From positions 868,001-932,000 of the forward strand of contig CM028906.1 of assembly GCA_016801845.1 (NCBI GenBank): a stretch of DNA of 64,000 nucleotides, in the 5' to 3' direction. The position numbers were made by a program, and so were the translations under genes. Position 1 is the stretch's first letter, and each line of letters begins with the position of its first letter. The DNA comes from Polydactylus sextarius (taxonomy: Eukaryota > Chordata > Actinopteri > Polynemidae). Below are positions 22,677 through 34,326 of this stretch, piece after piece. The notes beneath the pieces are model-generated. The model was not told where the DNA came from, searched no databases, and was given only the letters and a program-made list of their open reading frames with translations.

Positions 22677-23214
22677 GTCATCCATGTTCATCACATCAGA
22701 ACATCAGTAAAGGTCAAACAAACATTCAAAAAAGGTCAAAGGTCAGACTTGCTCAGTGTGACTGAATAACTTCTGTCTCCCCTGCCGATGATCCTCATCA
22801 TCATGATGTCAGCGTGTTCATATGATTGTAAAGTTCATTTAAACTCCAGGACGATGTTTGTTTGAATAAAGTTTACAGCTGAAATAAAATATCTCTTTGG
22901 CTTTTTGACAATAAATGAAAAATCGAGAGTCGAGCTAAGAGTATTTGATTGACAGTGAATCAGTCATCATGACAACTGATCCATTGCCTCAGTCATCTCA
23001 AAATTTAAAAACCTGATTTACTATCGTTAATAAATCATTAAAAATGACACCTAACCTTTGATTGTTCCTGTGGCACCATCTACAGGACAATCTTAGGTTA
23101 CCTCGGCCGCCTGCAGGAGGCACTGACAGTGAACAACCAGCTCTTGGTTCTAGTTTTGGTTGAGCAGGTCTGCCTGAGCTTGGCCTCCTCTCTGTCGCCT
23201 CATGCTCCGTCGCC

Positions 23215-23370
23215 TCCCGGTGGCAGGATGCCATTACTCTAATTAAACCGCTGATTAAGCAAATTGGCGTCTGATGAGTGAATGAGCGGCGGCTTCAGCA
23301 GAGCTGCCAATTAGAGAGGAGATTAGCACGTGAGTGGAGCGTCAGCGCTCGTTAACACACTCTGACAGAT
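23215..23370. promoter_or_regulatory. Possible conserved noncoding element
   Basis: Repeat-free block with two ATTAGAG/CTCTAATTA-type words (CTCTAATTAAACC near 23237 and CCAATTAGAGAGG near 23308), GCTGATTAAGC and CACGTGAGTGG. Homeodomain-like cores are close together. The function is inferred from composition. Confidence 0.35.
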
Positions 23371-23724
23371 TATCACTGCTCCTCTGTTCGCTGTCACTGG
23401 CTCCTGTTTATCTGTAACACAAAGTGCTCAGTCACAGTCACATCTACTGTCCAAAACACAGTATTACATGTCATCCTAAGTGTGTGAACATACATGATAA
23501 CCAGCAGGGTATGAGGTAATATAAGGAATGATTATGAATCAATTCATCTAATTTCCCGGTATTACTATGTAGATATTCATTGCTTAGTCATTAATTAGTG
23601 TTTTTATTGAATTAGTTTTAGTACTATTTCCTTTAGGATCAATGAACTTCTTTCTTGGCTTAAATGTTTGCAAAATAAAGCAGCAGCAGATTGTTTTCTT
23701 TCATAAACAACTCATGAACTGAAC

Positions 23725-23895
23725 TCTCTCTCTCTCTCTATGTCCTTTTCTGTTATGCGCTTTTTTCTTTAGTGTTTGACGTGTCATATCTGTTGTGCAT
23801 TTGTTCTTTACTGTGGGATAGCAAGAAACGTACTTTTGATTCCTCTGTATGTCTAGTATATGGAGAAGTTGACAATAAAGCTGACTTGAGACTAC
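23725..23895 (+). mobile_element. Probable LINE 3' tail fragment
   Basis: Ends AAGTTGACAATAAAGCTGACTTGAG, preceded by TTGATTCCTCTGTATGTC. This wording is typical of the 3' ends of fish non-LTR elements. No coding part remains. Confidence 0.45.
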
Positions 23896-24175
23896 ATTGA
23901 TAAATACTAAGGATGCACCAATTAATCAGCTGGTGACTGGAATCAGACAGTTTTCACATGATCAGCCATGACCAGCTGGTCTGTCTAAAATATGCTGATA
24001 TTATGCTGGTCAAATGTTCTTAAACATCGTATGAGCAATATCTCACATTATAGGAGTTAATATCTCAAAGCACACCTTTTCACTGAGACATTTGGTGACT
24101 GAACCCCCCTATCTACTATTTGCTAAGTGACCTTGGGTATCATGAAAGGCGCTATATATAACTCATTGTCATCAG

Positions 24176-24372
24176 AGCTGCCAACTCTCACGCAATGAGT
24201 GTGAGACGCGTTTTTAACTGCCTTCACACATTCTCACACCACATCTCCAATTTCTCAGAAAATATCTGTTTTTCTACAATCTGATCTAGAAGTTGAGCCT
24301 GATGAACACCACTCATGATCGATTTATTTCGTCTTGTTCTCGGCTGAACTGGCACAAAGAGAATAGAAGCTT
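24176..24372 (+). repeat. Dispersed 195-bp repeat, copy 1
   Basis: GCTGCCAACTCTCACGCAATG, then TCTGATCTAGA, then GGCTGAACTGGCACAAAGAGA. It aligns along its length with 62168-62372 in the same orientation. The start resembles common fish transposon ends, but no matching inverted end is identified. Confidence 0.75.
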
Positions 24373-24412
24373 TATAACTAGTTAACTAGTTAAGTAGTTA
24401 ACTATAACTATA

Positions 24413-25120
24413 CATATATACTTTATGATAAAGCCTATAGTTAAGGATGGTCCAGGTAGGACACAGGCCTGCCTGAACCATCCTTTAGTTAAGCTGCTAT
24501 AGGATTAGACTGCTGGGGGACTCTGACAATACACTGCTCCTCTCTGTCCCTCACTCCTCACGTCTCTGTCTCTCCCTCACACTTCATGTCATGATATTAA
24601 TATTAATATATTACATATTATTAACATCATCTGCTCTCTCTCACAGTTGTGTCTCCCCCTACCCCTTTCTCTTTTTCATGAAGTTTTGACTCCAGATCTG
24701 TTGGATTCCAATTTTTTGACGACATCATCATTTTCATCTTCATTATTATTATTATTATTATTGTAATATTAATTGTAATGATAATTTTACTTTAACAACT
24801 ACTTGTAAACATCGAGTCTCTACTGTCTCTTTCTGGTCTCCCACTTTTCTTCCTCCCCCCTCCCCCGTCCTCCTCCCTCTCTTTCCTCTGTCTCTTCTCT
24901 TTTCCCTGTTTTTATTTCACTCCAGCCAGTCGAGGCAGATGACTGTCCACTCTGAGTCTGGTTCTGCTGGAGGTTTCTTCCTGTTAAAAGGGAGTTTTTC
25001 CTCTCCATTGTCGCCAAGCGCTTGCTCATTGTGGAAATGTTGGGTTTCTCTATGTAAAGTGCCTTGAGATAAATGTTTTTATGATCTGGCGCTATATAAA
25101 TAAAATAAATTGAATTGAAT
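24413..25120 (+). mobile_element. Fish interspersed retroelement-like repeat, copy B
   Basis: Sense-oriented partner of 286-1012. It ends with the GTGCCTTGAGATAAATG ... GGCGCTATATAAATAAAAT segment and TTGAATTGAATTGAATTG pentamers. The terminal short tandem repeats point to target-primed retrotransposition of a LINE/SINE-type element. There is no intact ORF. Confidence 0.75.
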
Positions 25121-25799
25121 TGAATTGTTCCCTTCTGTTAAGTTGTGTGCTCTCATCAGACATATTATTTTGTATTTTTGTAAGTTGAATTGTACTATTT
25201 TTTTTTAATATATATTACATATTTGTTTTTATTTTTATTTATGCAAGATAGGGTTTACAACATGTGTGTTTTGTTAACGTGGTATATGCTTTGTTTTAAT
25301 TGTGAAGCAACTTCCTGTGCGACTGCCATAACTTTTCTGTGAGACGGATACTTTGTTAAAACTCTCTTGTGCAGAGTGAGGATAAAGCGAGGAGAGACAT
25401 ATACGATGACAACTGATATTGTTCCTAGTGCTGGAAGAAAGCAATAAATGCCGTGTAGAGGTGAAAATTGTATAATCCCCCCTCAATGTGGCCAATGAAG
25501 CTGAAAATAAAACTACATTTTCAATTAGTTGTTACAATATAATTATAAAAAGAAAAAAGAAACATTAAAAATCACAACTTTACTTGCTCACGCAACTTTA
25601 TTGCACAACACTGCAAATTTCATTCCAATTCTTTAAAAAAAACTGCATCAAAATCTCAAAAAAGGCCTTAAGTCCTGGAGAGACTGAACATGAGAATCTG
25701 CAGCCTGGGCGCTGTAGAATCATTTCTATTTCAATCTCGTCAAACTTGGACATTTGCATTTGGTGGCGATTGTGGTGATGGACGTGGATGTGGTGGACA

Positions 25800-26330
25800 C
25801 AGCATCCTGAATCCGGTGAAGTGCTCCCTGCTTACCGTTATCTGATTCCTGCTTCTTCATAAACGTAGCCAGTTGAGTGAAAACCATGAATATGTGTGGC
25901 ATCGTGTCACCTGGGATAACACTCCATAACAGTTTGGCTGGGGCCTAATTATTCCATTTGCCTGGACCTGGGTGCCATTTAGAAGCAAGGTAATTCAGCG
26001 TGGTATAACTCAATTAAATATCTCCTGACTGGGATTTATGCAACATCAATAGCTGCTCAGTGGGACCAATGGGAATGCTCCTTATTTATCCCTGAGTCCT
26101 CCTGATATTGCATTTCTGCAGCTCAATTAAATACACGAGCAATGAGAATGTTTCACAAGTCTGTAATGAGAAAAGACAAGGACCACCCTCCTCCTCCTCC
26201 TCCTCCGGCAATGGATTGCAACGTTTGGAGCATGGGGGTGAATTAGCGGGAGCTCAGTGCTCATTACCTCTGAAATTAACTTTTAAAGATGGAGCAAAGT
26301 GTCATCTGTGATTGGACTGCTCAGTCAAAC
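25800..26330. promoter_or_regulatory. Candidate conserved noncoding block
   Basis: About 500 bp of unique sequence with GGCCTAATTATTCC, two CTCAATTAAATA words (about 26008-26019 and 26122-26133), TTATGCAAC, CAATGGGAATG and TTAAC. A CTCCTCCTCCTCCTCC run is at 26189-26205. Homeodomain cores are dense and there is no coding signal. Confidence 0.4.
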
Positions 26331-27119
26331 TGCTGATGTTTCACTTTATCTGTCAAACATGAGATGAACTGAACCAGACGAACATCACCTGCAGATGTCA
26401 GAGACATCATGGTTCACCTGATGACAGGTCACTGGACAAGGGCTCTCTCAACTCAACTGGCGTCTGATTGCATTTGTGAAGACACTCCCTCTGACCAATC
26501 AGTGGCCAGCAGTCTATTCACATCACGTTCTAGTATCGACTTAGCTCCATTGGTACCTCAACAGAGTAGGAACTAAAAAAGTAGCCGGGACCAGGAACTA
26601 GCACCAAGTGGAAAACACTACAAATCGAGTAGAGGCGAGTAGTCCAGGTGGAAAAGGCCAACAAGAACTAAATCAAAGAGAGAAAGAAACACAGACAGAA
26701 CACAAAGACAAAGAGAATCAGAGAAACCTCAAACACACAAAGAGACACGACATGACTACAGAGAAGCAAAGAGTCTCAAAGAAACCACAAACACAAGATA
26801 TGTCTTTACTACACTTTCACAGCTCAGTGTTATAAACTTAACCCCCTGACACAGAGGTCAAAGTCTGTGGTCCTTCAAAATAAAATACAGCTTTATAACT
26901 GCACAGCAAGTTTGTCCTGCTGAAGTAAATTCTTTTTTTTTTTTTAAAAATATTTTACTTGTTTCTTTAACAGTGAGTTTACAATTACAACTGTTTTCAC
27001 ATTCATGTTTTTAACTAAATAAAAGTGTTGTAAAGTTTTACACTCGTGGGATTAACAAGAGTCTGAGGAACTTGATGTAATCTCTAGCTTGGTCACAGAC
27101 TAAACGCTGGATCACAGTC

Positions 27120-27770
27120 TGGTTTCGTTTCAGGGGTTGTTATAATTAACGATAGTGTGGCGGCACCACCCTTATGAGCCTCTCAGCTCGGCTGCAGATA
27201 AAAACCGTTTGGCATCTGGGCTCCACCGGTGAGGAGGCGGCTGCTTACAGCAACCCTGCCACCCCCCACCCTCCTCCCTCTGCTGTTCGATACTATGAAT
27301 ATTTAATTAATAATTAGTCATGTAATTCCTCCTCAGGAGTTATTATCCCTCAAACTGGTTTGTGAATTTAATTATTAGCAGCCTTTTTGTTTCCATGTCG
27401 CGCTCATTACTGTCAGGATTGATGTAACATAAACTTCATTAAAAATTAAAGTGGGATTCTTTAATTACGGGCACCGCCCTCACCGATGCCAGAATTAGCC
27501 AACTCAGTGATGTGCAAATGAGAGCATTATTTAAGAAACATGCTGGAAGTAGTTATGCTAATTTGCCGGGTTCACAGTGGCAGACCTTTCCACTCACGGT
27601 TGCATATTCATTAAATGCGCTATGCAAATTTAATGTAGCAGCCTTAGTAATGCCTTGTTAATTTATTCAGATTTATTGAGTAAGACTTGTAAAATGTACC
27701 AATTTAATTAGCTCATCTCCGCGGATGGCGGCTGGGTGATGGCTGAGCTTTTTAAAAAGACGCGTCGCAG
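27120..27770. promoter_or_regulatory. Candidate enhancer block with octamer cluster
   Basis: Unique sequence rich in TAATTA/ATTAAT cores (27146, 27303-27320, 27365-27376, 27465, 27702). POU-type octamers are GTGCAAAT at 27512-27519, ATGCTAAT at 27555-27562 and a perfect ATGCAAAT at 27622-27629. The high density of such words in a gene-poor foxb1 flank fits a developmental enhancer; this is inference. Confidence 0.5.
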
Positions 27771-28419
27771 GAAAAAAAAGAACATCGCCGACTATCATGT
27801 TTTACAATTCACAGTCTCTAAAGTGGATATTTGCTGCACTTATGGAGAGAAATCACTTAAACTGCTGCCGAGCTCCCGTGAGGAGCATGAGGGAGGAAAT
27901 GAGGCCGAGCCAACAGGCTGAGTCCACAAGCTCTAAGGGCTCAAACGACGCCGGAGAGGACGTTAGCTGAATGTACAGAGAGAGTGGGGGTGGGGGGACA
28001 GTGGGATGTCCCAGAATGACACCATCGGAGGAGACAACAGGAAAATAAAAAAGCTCAAAACAATGTGCTTATCTTTTGATTCACAAAAGGTCACAAGGTC
28101 AGCGTCAATGAAACATATCAGACGCCATATTTACCGCATTCAAAATAATTTCATTTATCTTTATATATTTATCTAAGAACACAAATGACTCAAACATAAT
28201 TTCAAAATACCAAATAAGATATTTAATTTACCAAATTCAAATTAACAGTGAGCTATAACAGTGAATAGTGAGCATTCCTTCAGTTTCTATTGGTGGACTA
28301 GAGGGACAGGAGACTTGATGCTCAGTTATTAATAAACAAGGTGAACAATGTGTGCCAGATAGATTACTTTATCAATCCCTATGGGTGGTTCCCTCAGGGA
28401 AATTGAAGAAAAAAGTTAG

Positions 28420-28810
28420 CAGCTAGTTAGTTAATTTAGCTGAAGTGGCTAAATAAGCTAAGATAACAACAAGATCACTGAAGAAGCTAAGGTAGATGGG
28501 ATGGCTTAGTAAGCTAAGGTGTCCAAATAAGTAACTAATATTGCCAAATTAGCTGAATATAAATTAACTTGTTAAGTTAATTTTGGCTACAACAGCTAAA
28601 TTATATACCCCGGGTCGAGACTAGTCTGTCTGATTCCAAAGTCTCCTTCAACAAATCCAGCTTCTTTTCTCAAGACATGAAGTCTACAACGGTTGGATCC
28701 TTCACAGTTCAACATATCCCAAGATTCTTTGGAGCGCCGGTGATATTTGTGATGTGGACGTGCAGTTAAAGCTAAAGGTCACATGACCACAGTATTAGTA
28801 GCAGTGAGGA
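28420..28810 (+). repeat. Composite AGCTAA-head / constant-tail repeat, copy 2
   Basis: The head, 28420-28600, is full of GCTAA(A/G)/TTAGCTG words. The tail, 28610-28800, carries the GAGACTAGTCTGTCTGATT, AAAGTCTCCTTCAACAAAT and CAACATATCCCAAGATTC blocks of copy 1. Confidence 0.78.
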
Positions 28811-29149
28811 GGATATTTTTTTAAATGGACTGAATTAGGTTTTATCTGTTTTAACAAATAAAATGTAGCTGAATTTCTGGAACAGACACTAAGTGATAGG
28901 AGCTGTTCTCTGTGGGACAGAATGATGCAGTTTGCGTGTAAGTATTTGTCAATTATTTGCACAGACTTGACCTCTGACCTCAGCCTTTGTCTTTCCCATC
29001 AGCCTTTGTGTTCACTGTTAATTAGCAAATGTTAACACGTGAACATTATTTCTGCATCATCAGCAGCGTCGTCCTCTGACTGATCTGTTTCTGTCTCCGG
29101 CATCTCATCCATCCTCAGGTTTTAAATAAAGTTTTCTCTTCAGTTCATG

Positions 29150-29950
29150 TTTCTGTGTCTGTTGATCCTTCACTCAGAGTTTATTCACCTTCGCATCCTC
29201 CATCTCTGATCTCCGGAGTATTTACTCTGAAAAACAGCAGCTCTGCAGCTGTGATGGATCATATATCAACACCTCGTATTTTTCTTTCTGCAGCTGCCGC
29301 AGAGGACGAGATGGACGGCGTCTGCGGCGGCAGGAAACGGATTGGTGAATCAGTGAATTAAACCCACAGATAACAGTGGGAAATCCCTGCCGAGCACGAC
29401 AACCCGTCTGAAAGGAAAATGGAGTAACAGCTTCTTTAAGGTCAAGATTTGCAGTGCAGCGCTCGGCTCAGACATAAATGCTCTGTAATACCGCAGCGGC
29501 TGATTGCTTTCCTCTCCAGACGCTGTCAATTTTTGTCCCGGGAGGCGGCAGCTGGGGTTGAGGGCCCTTGTCGGCGGCGGCGTGCCGGCTCCTAAAGCCC
29601 GGCTCTATTATCGGCGAGGCCCGGAGGACGGCGGCGGCGGCGGCTCACTCGGTAATAGCACATTACATTCTTAATGTTTCTGATGCTCACAATCCTCCCG
29701 TGATCTCTGAACAACCTTTTTGTTTTCTTCCCGGTGTTGTTTTGTCACGCGCCGCCGCCACCATCCTCCCCCCGTCTCCAACGGCATTTGGGCCCAGACT
29801 CGCAGCAGGCCTTGTGGCATTAATAACAGCAACGGCGTGGAGGGAGTCATTAGAGAGGATGGATCTGCTGTATTTACTCCTCTGTTATGCAATAATCAAG
29901 ACAGAATACGACGTGGGACAAGAGGAAATAATGGTCTTTACACAGTGAAG
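29150..29950. promoter_or_regulatory. GC-rich unique blocks, possible conserved noncoding elements
   Basis: 29155-29360 and 29440-29900 are GC-rich (GCGGCGGCGGCGGC near 29628) with GGTAATAGCACATTACATTC and GCATTAATAACAGC. A 126-aa plus frame (29568-29948) and others overlap here, but none contains a recognisable domain. I treat them as GC-driven open frames. Confidence 0.35.
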
Positions 29951-30299
29951 CGACTTCTGCAGAGACGACAGAAAGTCTGGTCCCAGTTTACAAAAAACTA
30001 ATCATCAGACTGAATTCTGGGTAAATGCTGCTGAAAATGACAACAACACAACCAGGACACAGTGTCTGAATTGAAGATGATTCTGTTTTAACTAAAGTAA
30101 TATTGTGCCTTGCATTACAGAGTATGGGTCAAAACAAACCAGACTACACCACTTAGGGCCCATAGGTTAACTTCAGCATTCCCCAAAACACAAATACATT
30201 ATATAGATGATACAGACATGTACTCCAGTGACTGGGTGATAGATAGAACTTTTTAAGAAAAAGGAAATCTATAAAAAGCATGTCTTTATTTTTTTTATT

Positions 30300-30440
30300 C
30301 AAAATTATGAAGGGCCCAGAGTCGTACCTGATCCTTCCCACCAACACACCTTCCACGCGGTTTCGGACTCCGCCCCTTGAGAGAACCCGGGTCTCTGGGT
30401 TCTCCGGCGACAGAGAGAGGAGGGTGATAGGGCGGGTGCC
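30300..30440 (-). other. GC-rich segment adjoining the 28S-like block
   Basis: Read on the minus strand it continues from the rRNA-like block as a CpG-containing segment with an 8-bp stem, GAGAACCC / GGGTTCTC (30381-30388, 30397-30404). It ends near an A-rich stretch on the minus strand (GAATAAAAAAAATAAAG). It could be a variable rRNA expansion segment or the remainder of a retroposed transcript. Confidence 0.35.
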
Positions 30441-30524
30441 AGCCAACCCAGCCCTTAGAGCTAATCCTTATCCTCAAGTTACAGATCTGATTTGCAGACT
30501 TCCCTTATCTACCTTGTTCTTCTA
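30441..30524 (-). pseudogene. 28S-rRNA-like fragment
   Basis: On the minus strand the sequence reads AACAAGGTAGATAAGGGAAG, then CAAATCAGATCTGTAACTT, then AGGATAAGGATTAGCTC, then TAAGGGCTGGG. This closely follows the conserved large-subunit rRNA block found just before a large variable expansion segment. Differences from the vertebrate form as I know it include TCTG where TCCG is usual and TTGAGG where TTCGGG is usual. It is an isolated piece, not an rDNA unit. Confidence 0.65.
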
Positions 30525-31739
30525 AGAATAAATAACAACAGCTTCACTCTAAAATGGACAGCTGCATATAGTATAGATATGTAGTGAGAGTGTAGTTTAA
30601 GTTTTTTTGAATGGAAGGATGTGAATTTTTGTCTATACTTTTGAACATAAAAGTAGGCTATGTAAAAGTAGACAAAAAACGCTTCTCTATCATTTTACTC
30701 GCGGCTCGGTCGTAAATACATGTCTGACATTTGTAACAAACAAAGACAATAAAAATCTCTTCTCAAATTTTCCGGTTTATGGTGATTTAATTCTGGCCCA
30801 GACTGACGTTTATTGGTTTAAAAGGAGTGCTAACCCGTCACAAGATCGTGGCTCTATTGACGCAGTTGTTCCAATAGACGGGGATATTCAATGTGACATC
30901 TAGTGTAATATATCTATGGCATGAGTGTTAGTGTAATTGTTGTGTGACAGTGGGACATCAGTGTTATCTGTAGCTGAATGTTGCAGTTAAAGTCCCCTCA
31001 CTGAAAACCATTAACAGTAACTAAGCTGGCCAATGCTAACGTTGTTGGCTTAAGGTAAATATGATATTCAGTGTCTGAAATAGTAATCATCTAAATTTGA
31101 TTCCAACTAGATGAAAAATCAATATGGAAAAGGTGAAAATCCTATATTTTGAGTAATAGTGTTGTTCAACCTGGCAAATGTAGCAAAACATTCTGAGCTT
31201 GAACACGCCCTTTCTCTATAACAAAAGGGATGTTTCCAACGCAGGAACCTCTTGCTCACAGTCAACACTGGACACTACATATTCATTCATTCATTTTTTC
31301 CAACACGAAACACAACGGTAACGTCCTTTCACTCTTTCTCGCACGTATACACACACACACCACAGACTACAGCATGTAGTTTATTTACAGTAACACAAAG
31401 AAGCGGTCACAGAGAAGACAATCGGCAAAGTCCGTCCCATCCCCTGTCCCATCACTGATCGGGGTCTTACCCTTGGTGGAAACAGACATTACAATGGCCG
31501 AGTGAGAGGTTTCTGAAAAGGTTCTTGGTCCTTAAACGTAACTGGGAACCTACTTGATGGAAACACAGCTATGATGATTGGTGTTAGACAGAGTTCTGTC
31601 ACCTCTGTGTTGCCATACAAACACAAACTCCAGCTCTGTCTACTTGTGGACTTTATGTTAACACTTATTGGTTCGATTTCTTCCACAGTTGCATCAGACA
31701 ATGTTTCTCTTTGTCGTTGTCTTCGCATATATTTGCAGC

Positions 31740-32140
31740 AGAACTTAATTTGTGCTGCCGCCGATTAGACAAATAAAATCCGCCTGATAAATAAGGATTC
31801 AATTATCAAAAGATTAAGCGCCTGATTTTGTTTTGATATTATCTTTGATTTAAAGGCAGCGGCAGCTCCGCCTGCTTCCTGTGTGCACGTGCTAATTAAA
31901 TAACAATCCTCCTCAAACACCAAAAAACCCGCCAGCCTTAGATTTGAGCAGCGCCACGGTGAAAACTTACCAACCGTCGTGTTTAAATTGTTTCTCCAGA
32001 GCTTAACCGGCTTCACACTTTCAATTAATTCACAGGAAACTTCAATCAAAGTGCAGCAGGAAAACAATCTGAGCCTCTAATCCACCCATCAGCAACGAGA
32101 GGCCGCCGTTTCCACAGACCCTGAATGCAGCACGCCGCCA
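31740..32140. promoter_or_regulatory. Candidate conserved noncoding block
   Basis: Unique sequence with GATAAATAAGGATTC, GATTAAGCGCC, CACGTGCTAATTAAATAAC and CAATTAATTCACAGG. It sits in the foxb1-gtf2a2 gene desert. Its role is inferred only from motif density and lack of repeats. Confidence 0.38.
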
Positions 32141-32867
32141 CGAACTAACAGCTTAGCACTGACTCTGTCAGTCTGATTAAAAGTTTCCAGTGTTTCTCCT
32201 CAGATTCTGGTCTTCACATCTGTCTCAGGACCTAGACAGGACCAGGGTCACACAGATCTAGATTGGATTCTTTTGAACAAGAGTGGATCCACACTACCTT
32301 CAAGCACTGATAAAATAATAAAACACATCACAGCTACTCAAGTGTCGTAATGCGTGGAGGAAAATCACCGGGCCAATTTTGAAACGTCAATGTATGGAAA
32401 AACAAATACACAAACAAACCAACAAAAAAAGCTGAGTTGTGATGGCTAACAGCATCATGTTACCCTGGGAAAATGTGGTAACAGTGCAAACATTAGTATA
32501 CTAATTATGGCAGTATGAAATGTAACATTTGACATTAGATTGGACAAAAATTAGTCCTCATTATATGATCAACAGACTACCAACATGTAGGTGTGGGACA
32601 CTTGACATATCAACATGACATATTGTTCCCGTTACCTCACTTAGAATGCAGATGTGCTCTAAAACCAGAGGTCCCGGTTCATGTTCCCATGTTGGTCATT
32701 GCCACTATTATGATGTTATTTTTTTAAGGAAGGACATCACTGAAGGCCCAGATGTGAAAAATGCAGCTTCGTTTGTCTGACGATAGCTAGCTTACTCAAG
32801 TACACTGACTACACTTCCCGTCATACATGGTGTCTATGTACACTAGCATGCTAATTACCACAAACCT

Positions 32868-32964
32868 GTTAATAACAGCATGGGTGTTTATTTTCCCAAA
32901 TGACCCAACAGACCCTGTGTTTATCTAAGACAGGCGTATATGAGACAGGCGTTTAATTATTCAC
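32868..32964 (+). mobile_element. TIR-element family fragment
   Basis: AACAGCATGGGTGTTTATTTT, then CAACAGACCCTGTGT, then GACAGGCGTATATGAGACAG. This matches 34344-34428 inside the copy at 34327-34976, in the same orientation. Confidence 0.65.
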
Positions 32965-34326
32965 ATCTGTCATCGCATCTTGTCATCTTGTCACATCACA
33001 TTTTGTCATATCTGGATCTGCCAACAGCTTATGTCAGGCTTGGCATGTTTATCAGTGATCTGAGTGTGGAACAGTGACTCGGCCAACAGCTTACCTCTTG
33101 TGTTTGTTGGTCACTGAAGCACTGCTGGGGCAACAAATCTGGGGGTGGCTAGAGTCTGAATGCAGAATCATTAGTACATTTTATGTGTTCTTAAATGTGT
33201 TAATGTTCCTGTATTTTCTTATTATATCTGCATAAAGAAAGTGAGAGATAAATATGTATGGTCTTTATAGCACTGCTAAAACAAAACATGTGGGGTGCCT
33301 ATAACTTTTACACAGCACTGTATGTATAATCAATATGTAATCTGTATCTTAATCTGTATGTATATTTATTGATGCCTTGAGCACCTTTGCACACTGTAAA
33401 TAAACCTGCACCTTCATTCACAAAAAGCTAGTTTCCAATGTATTTACATGGGTAAATGTATTTACTGGGTGGATGCGCTAAGTGAAGTCAGGATGGCGAT
33501 GTCTTTGTATGCTGCTCTTTGCTCTTTTAAAGTTTTGACAATGAGCTTGTTGCAAAGGCCTGACCTGACCTGAGAGCAGCAGGAAATATAACATATGAGG
33601 ATCAAAACTGAAAACAGATGTACAGATGTTATGGGTGTCACATGTGGTAAAGGCATCATTTTGAAGGTTTATGTTTCTAAGTTTATGTTTCTAAGGCTGA
33701 AGTGTCTAAATTCCCTAAATTAGCAACAAATAAAATGTATCTGAATTCTTTCTCACAACAGCTACAAACTGTTAGGAGCTGTTCTGGTTTCTAGACAACA
33801 AGAATAATGTGTAATGCAAATATGCTAGATCCTCCTTCAGAGGATCCAGTCTGTCAAATTTTGGCCAACATCAACTATTGGTCGCGGTCAACGCCTGGTC
33901 TGAACTTCAAAATAAGACAGTCCATATGGAGTTAACATCCAATGAGAGCTCATTTCAACTTGTGATGAAGACTGTACTGTTTTTCCATCAAATTCTAATG
34001 CACAAACTATATCCTTCTAAGAACCCAGTTGACGATGGTCTGGCCGATATCGCCATTGGTCACGGCCCAACAAAATGAAATGGTCTAGGCTATGGAGCTG
34101 TTTTTGTTAACATCGTTTACATCCATAACATATTCACATTGCAGACTACTTGTCATTTAGGAACAACAACAACAACAACAGCAACAACAACAGCGCCTTT
34201 TTGCCACCATTTGAGAAAAAAAATCATCGGAAATTTTACGGATTGTAGATAAAATGTTATATAAATTATTATGACAAATGAAACATGGTCCTCCTACTTC
34301 TCTGGTCATATGATCTTGTTTTCATA
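32965..34326. other. Intergenic, nothing firmly assigned
   Basis: GGTGCCTATAACTTTTACACAGCACTG at 33295-33321 resembles a phrase common in fish repeats. An AAC triplet run lies at 34162-34192. No gene is supported. Confidence 0.4.

Noticed and set aside
29568..29948. 126-aa plus frame in a GC-rich block
   Set aside because: Alanine-rich, no recognisable domain, and overlapping frames are open on both strands because of GC content.
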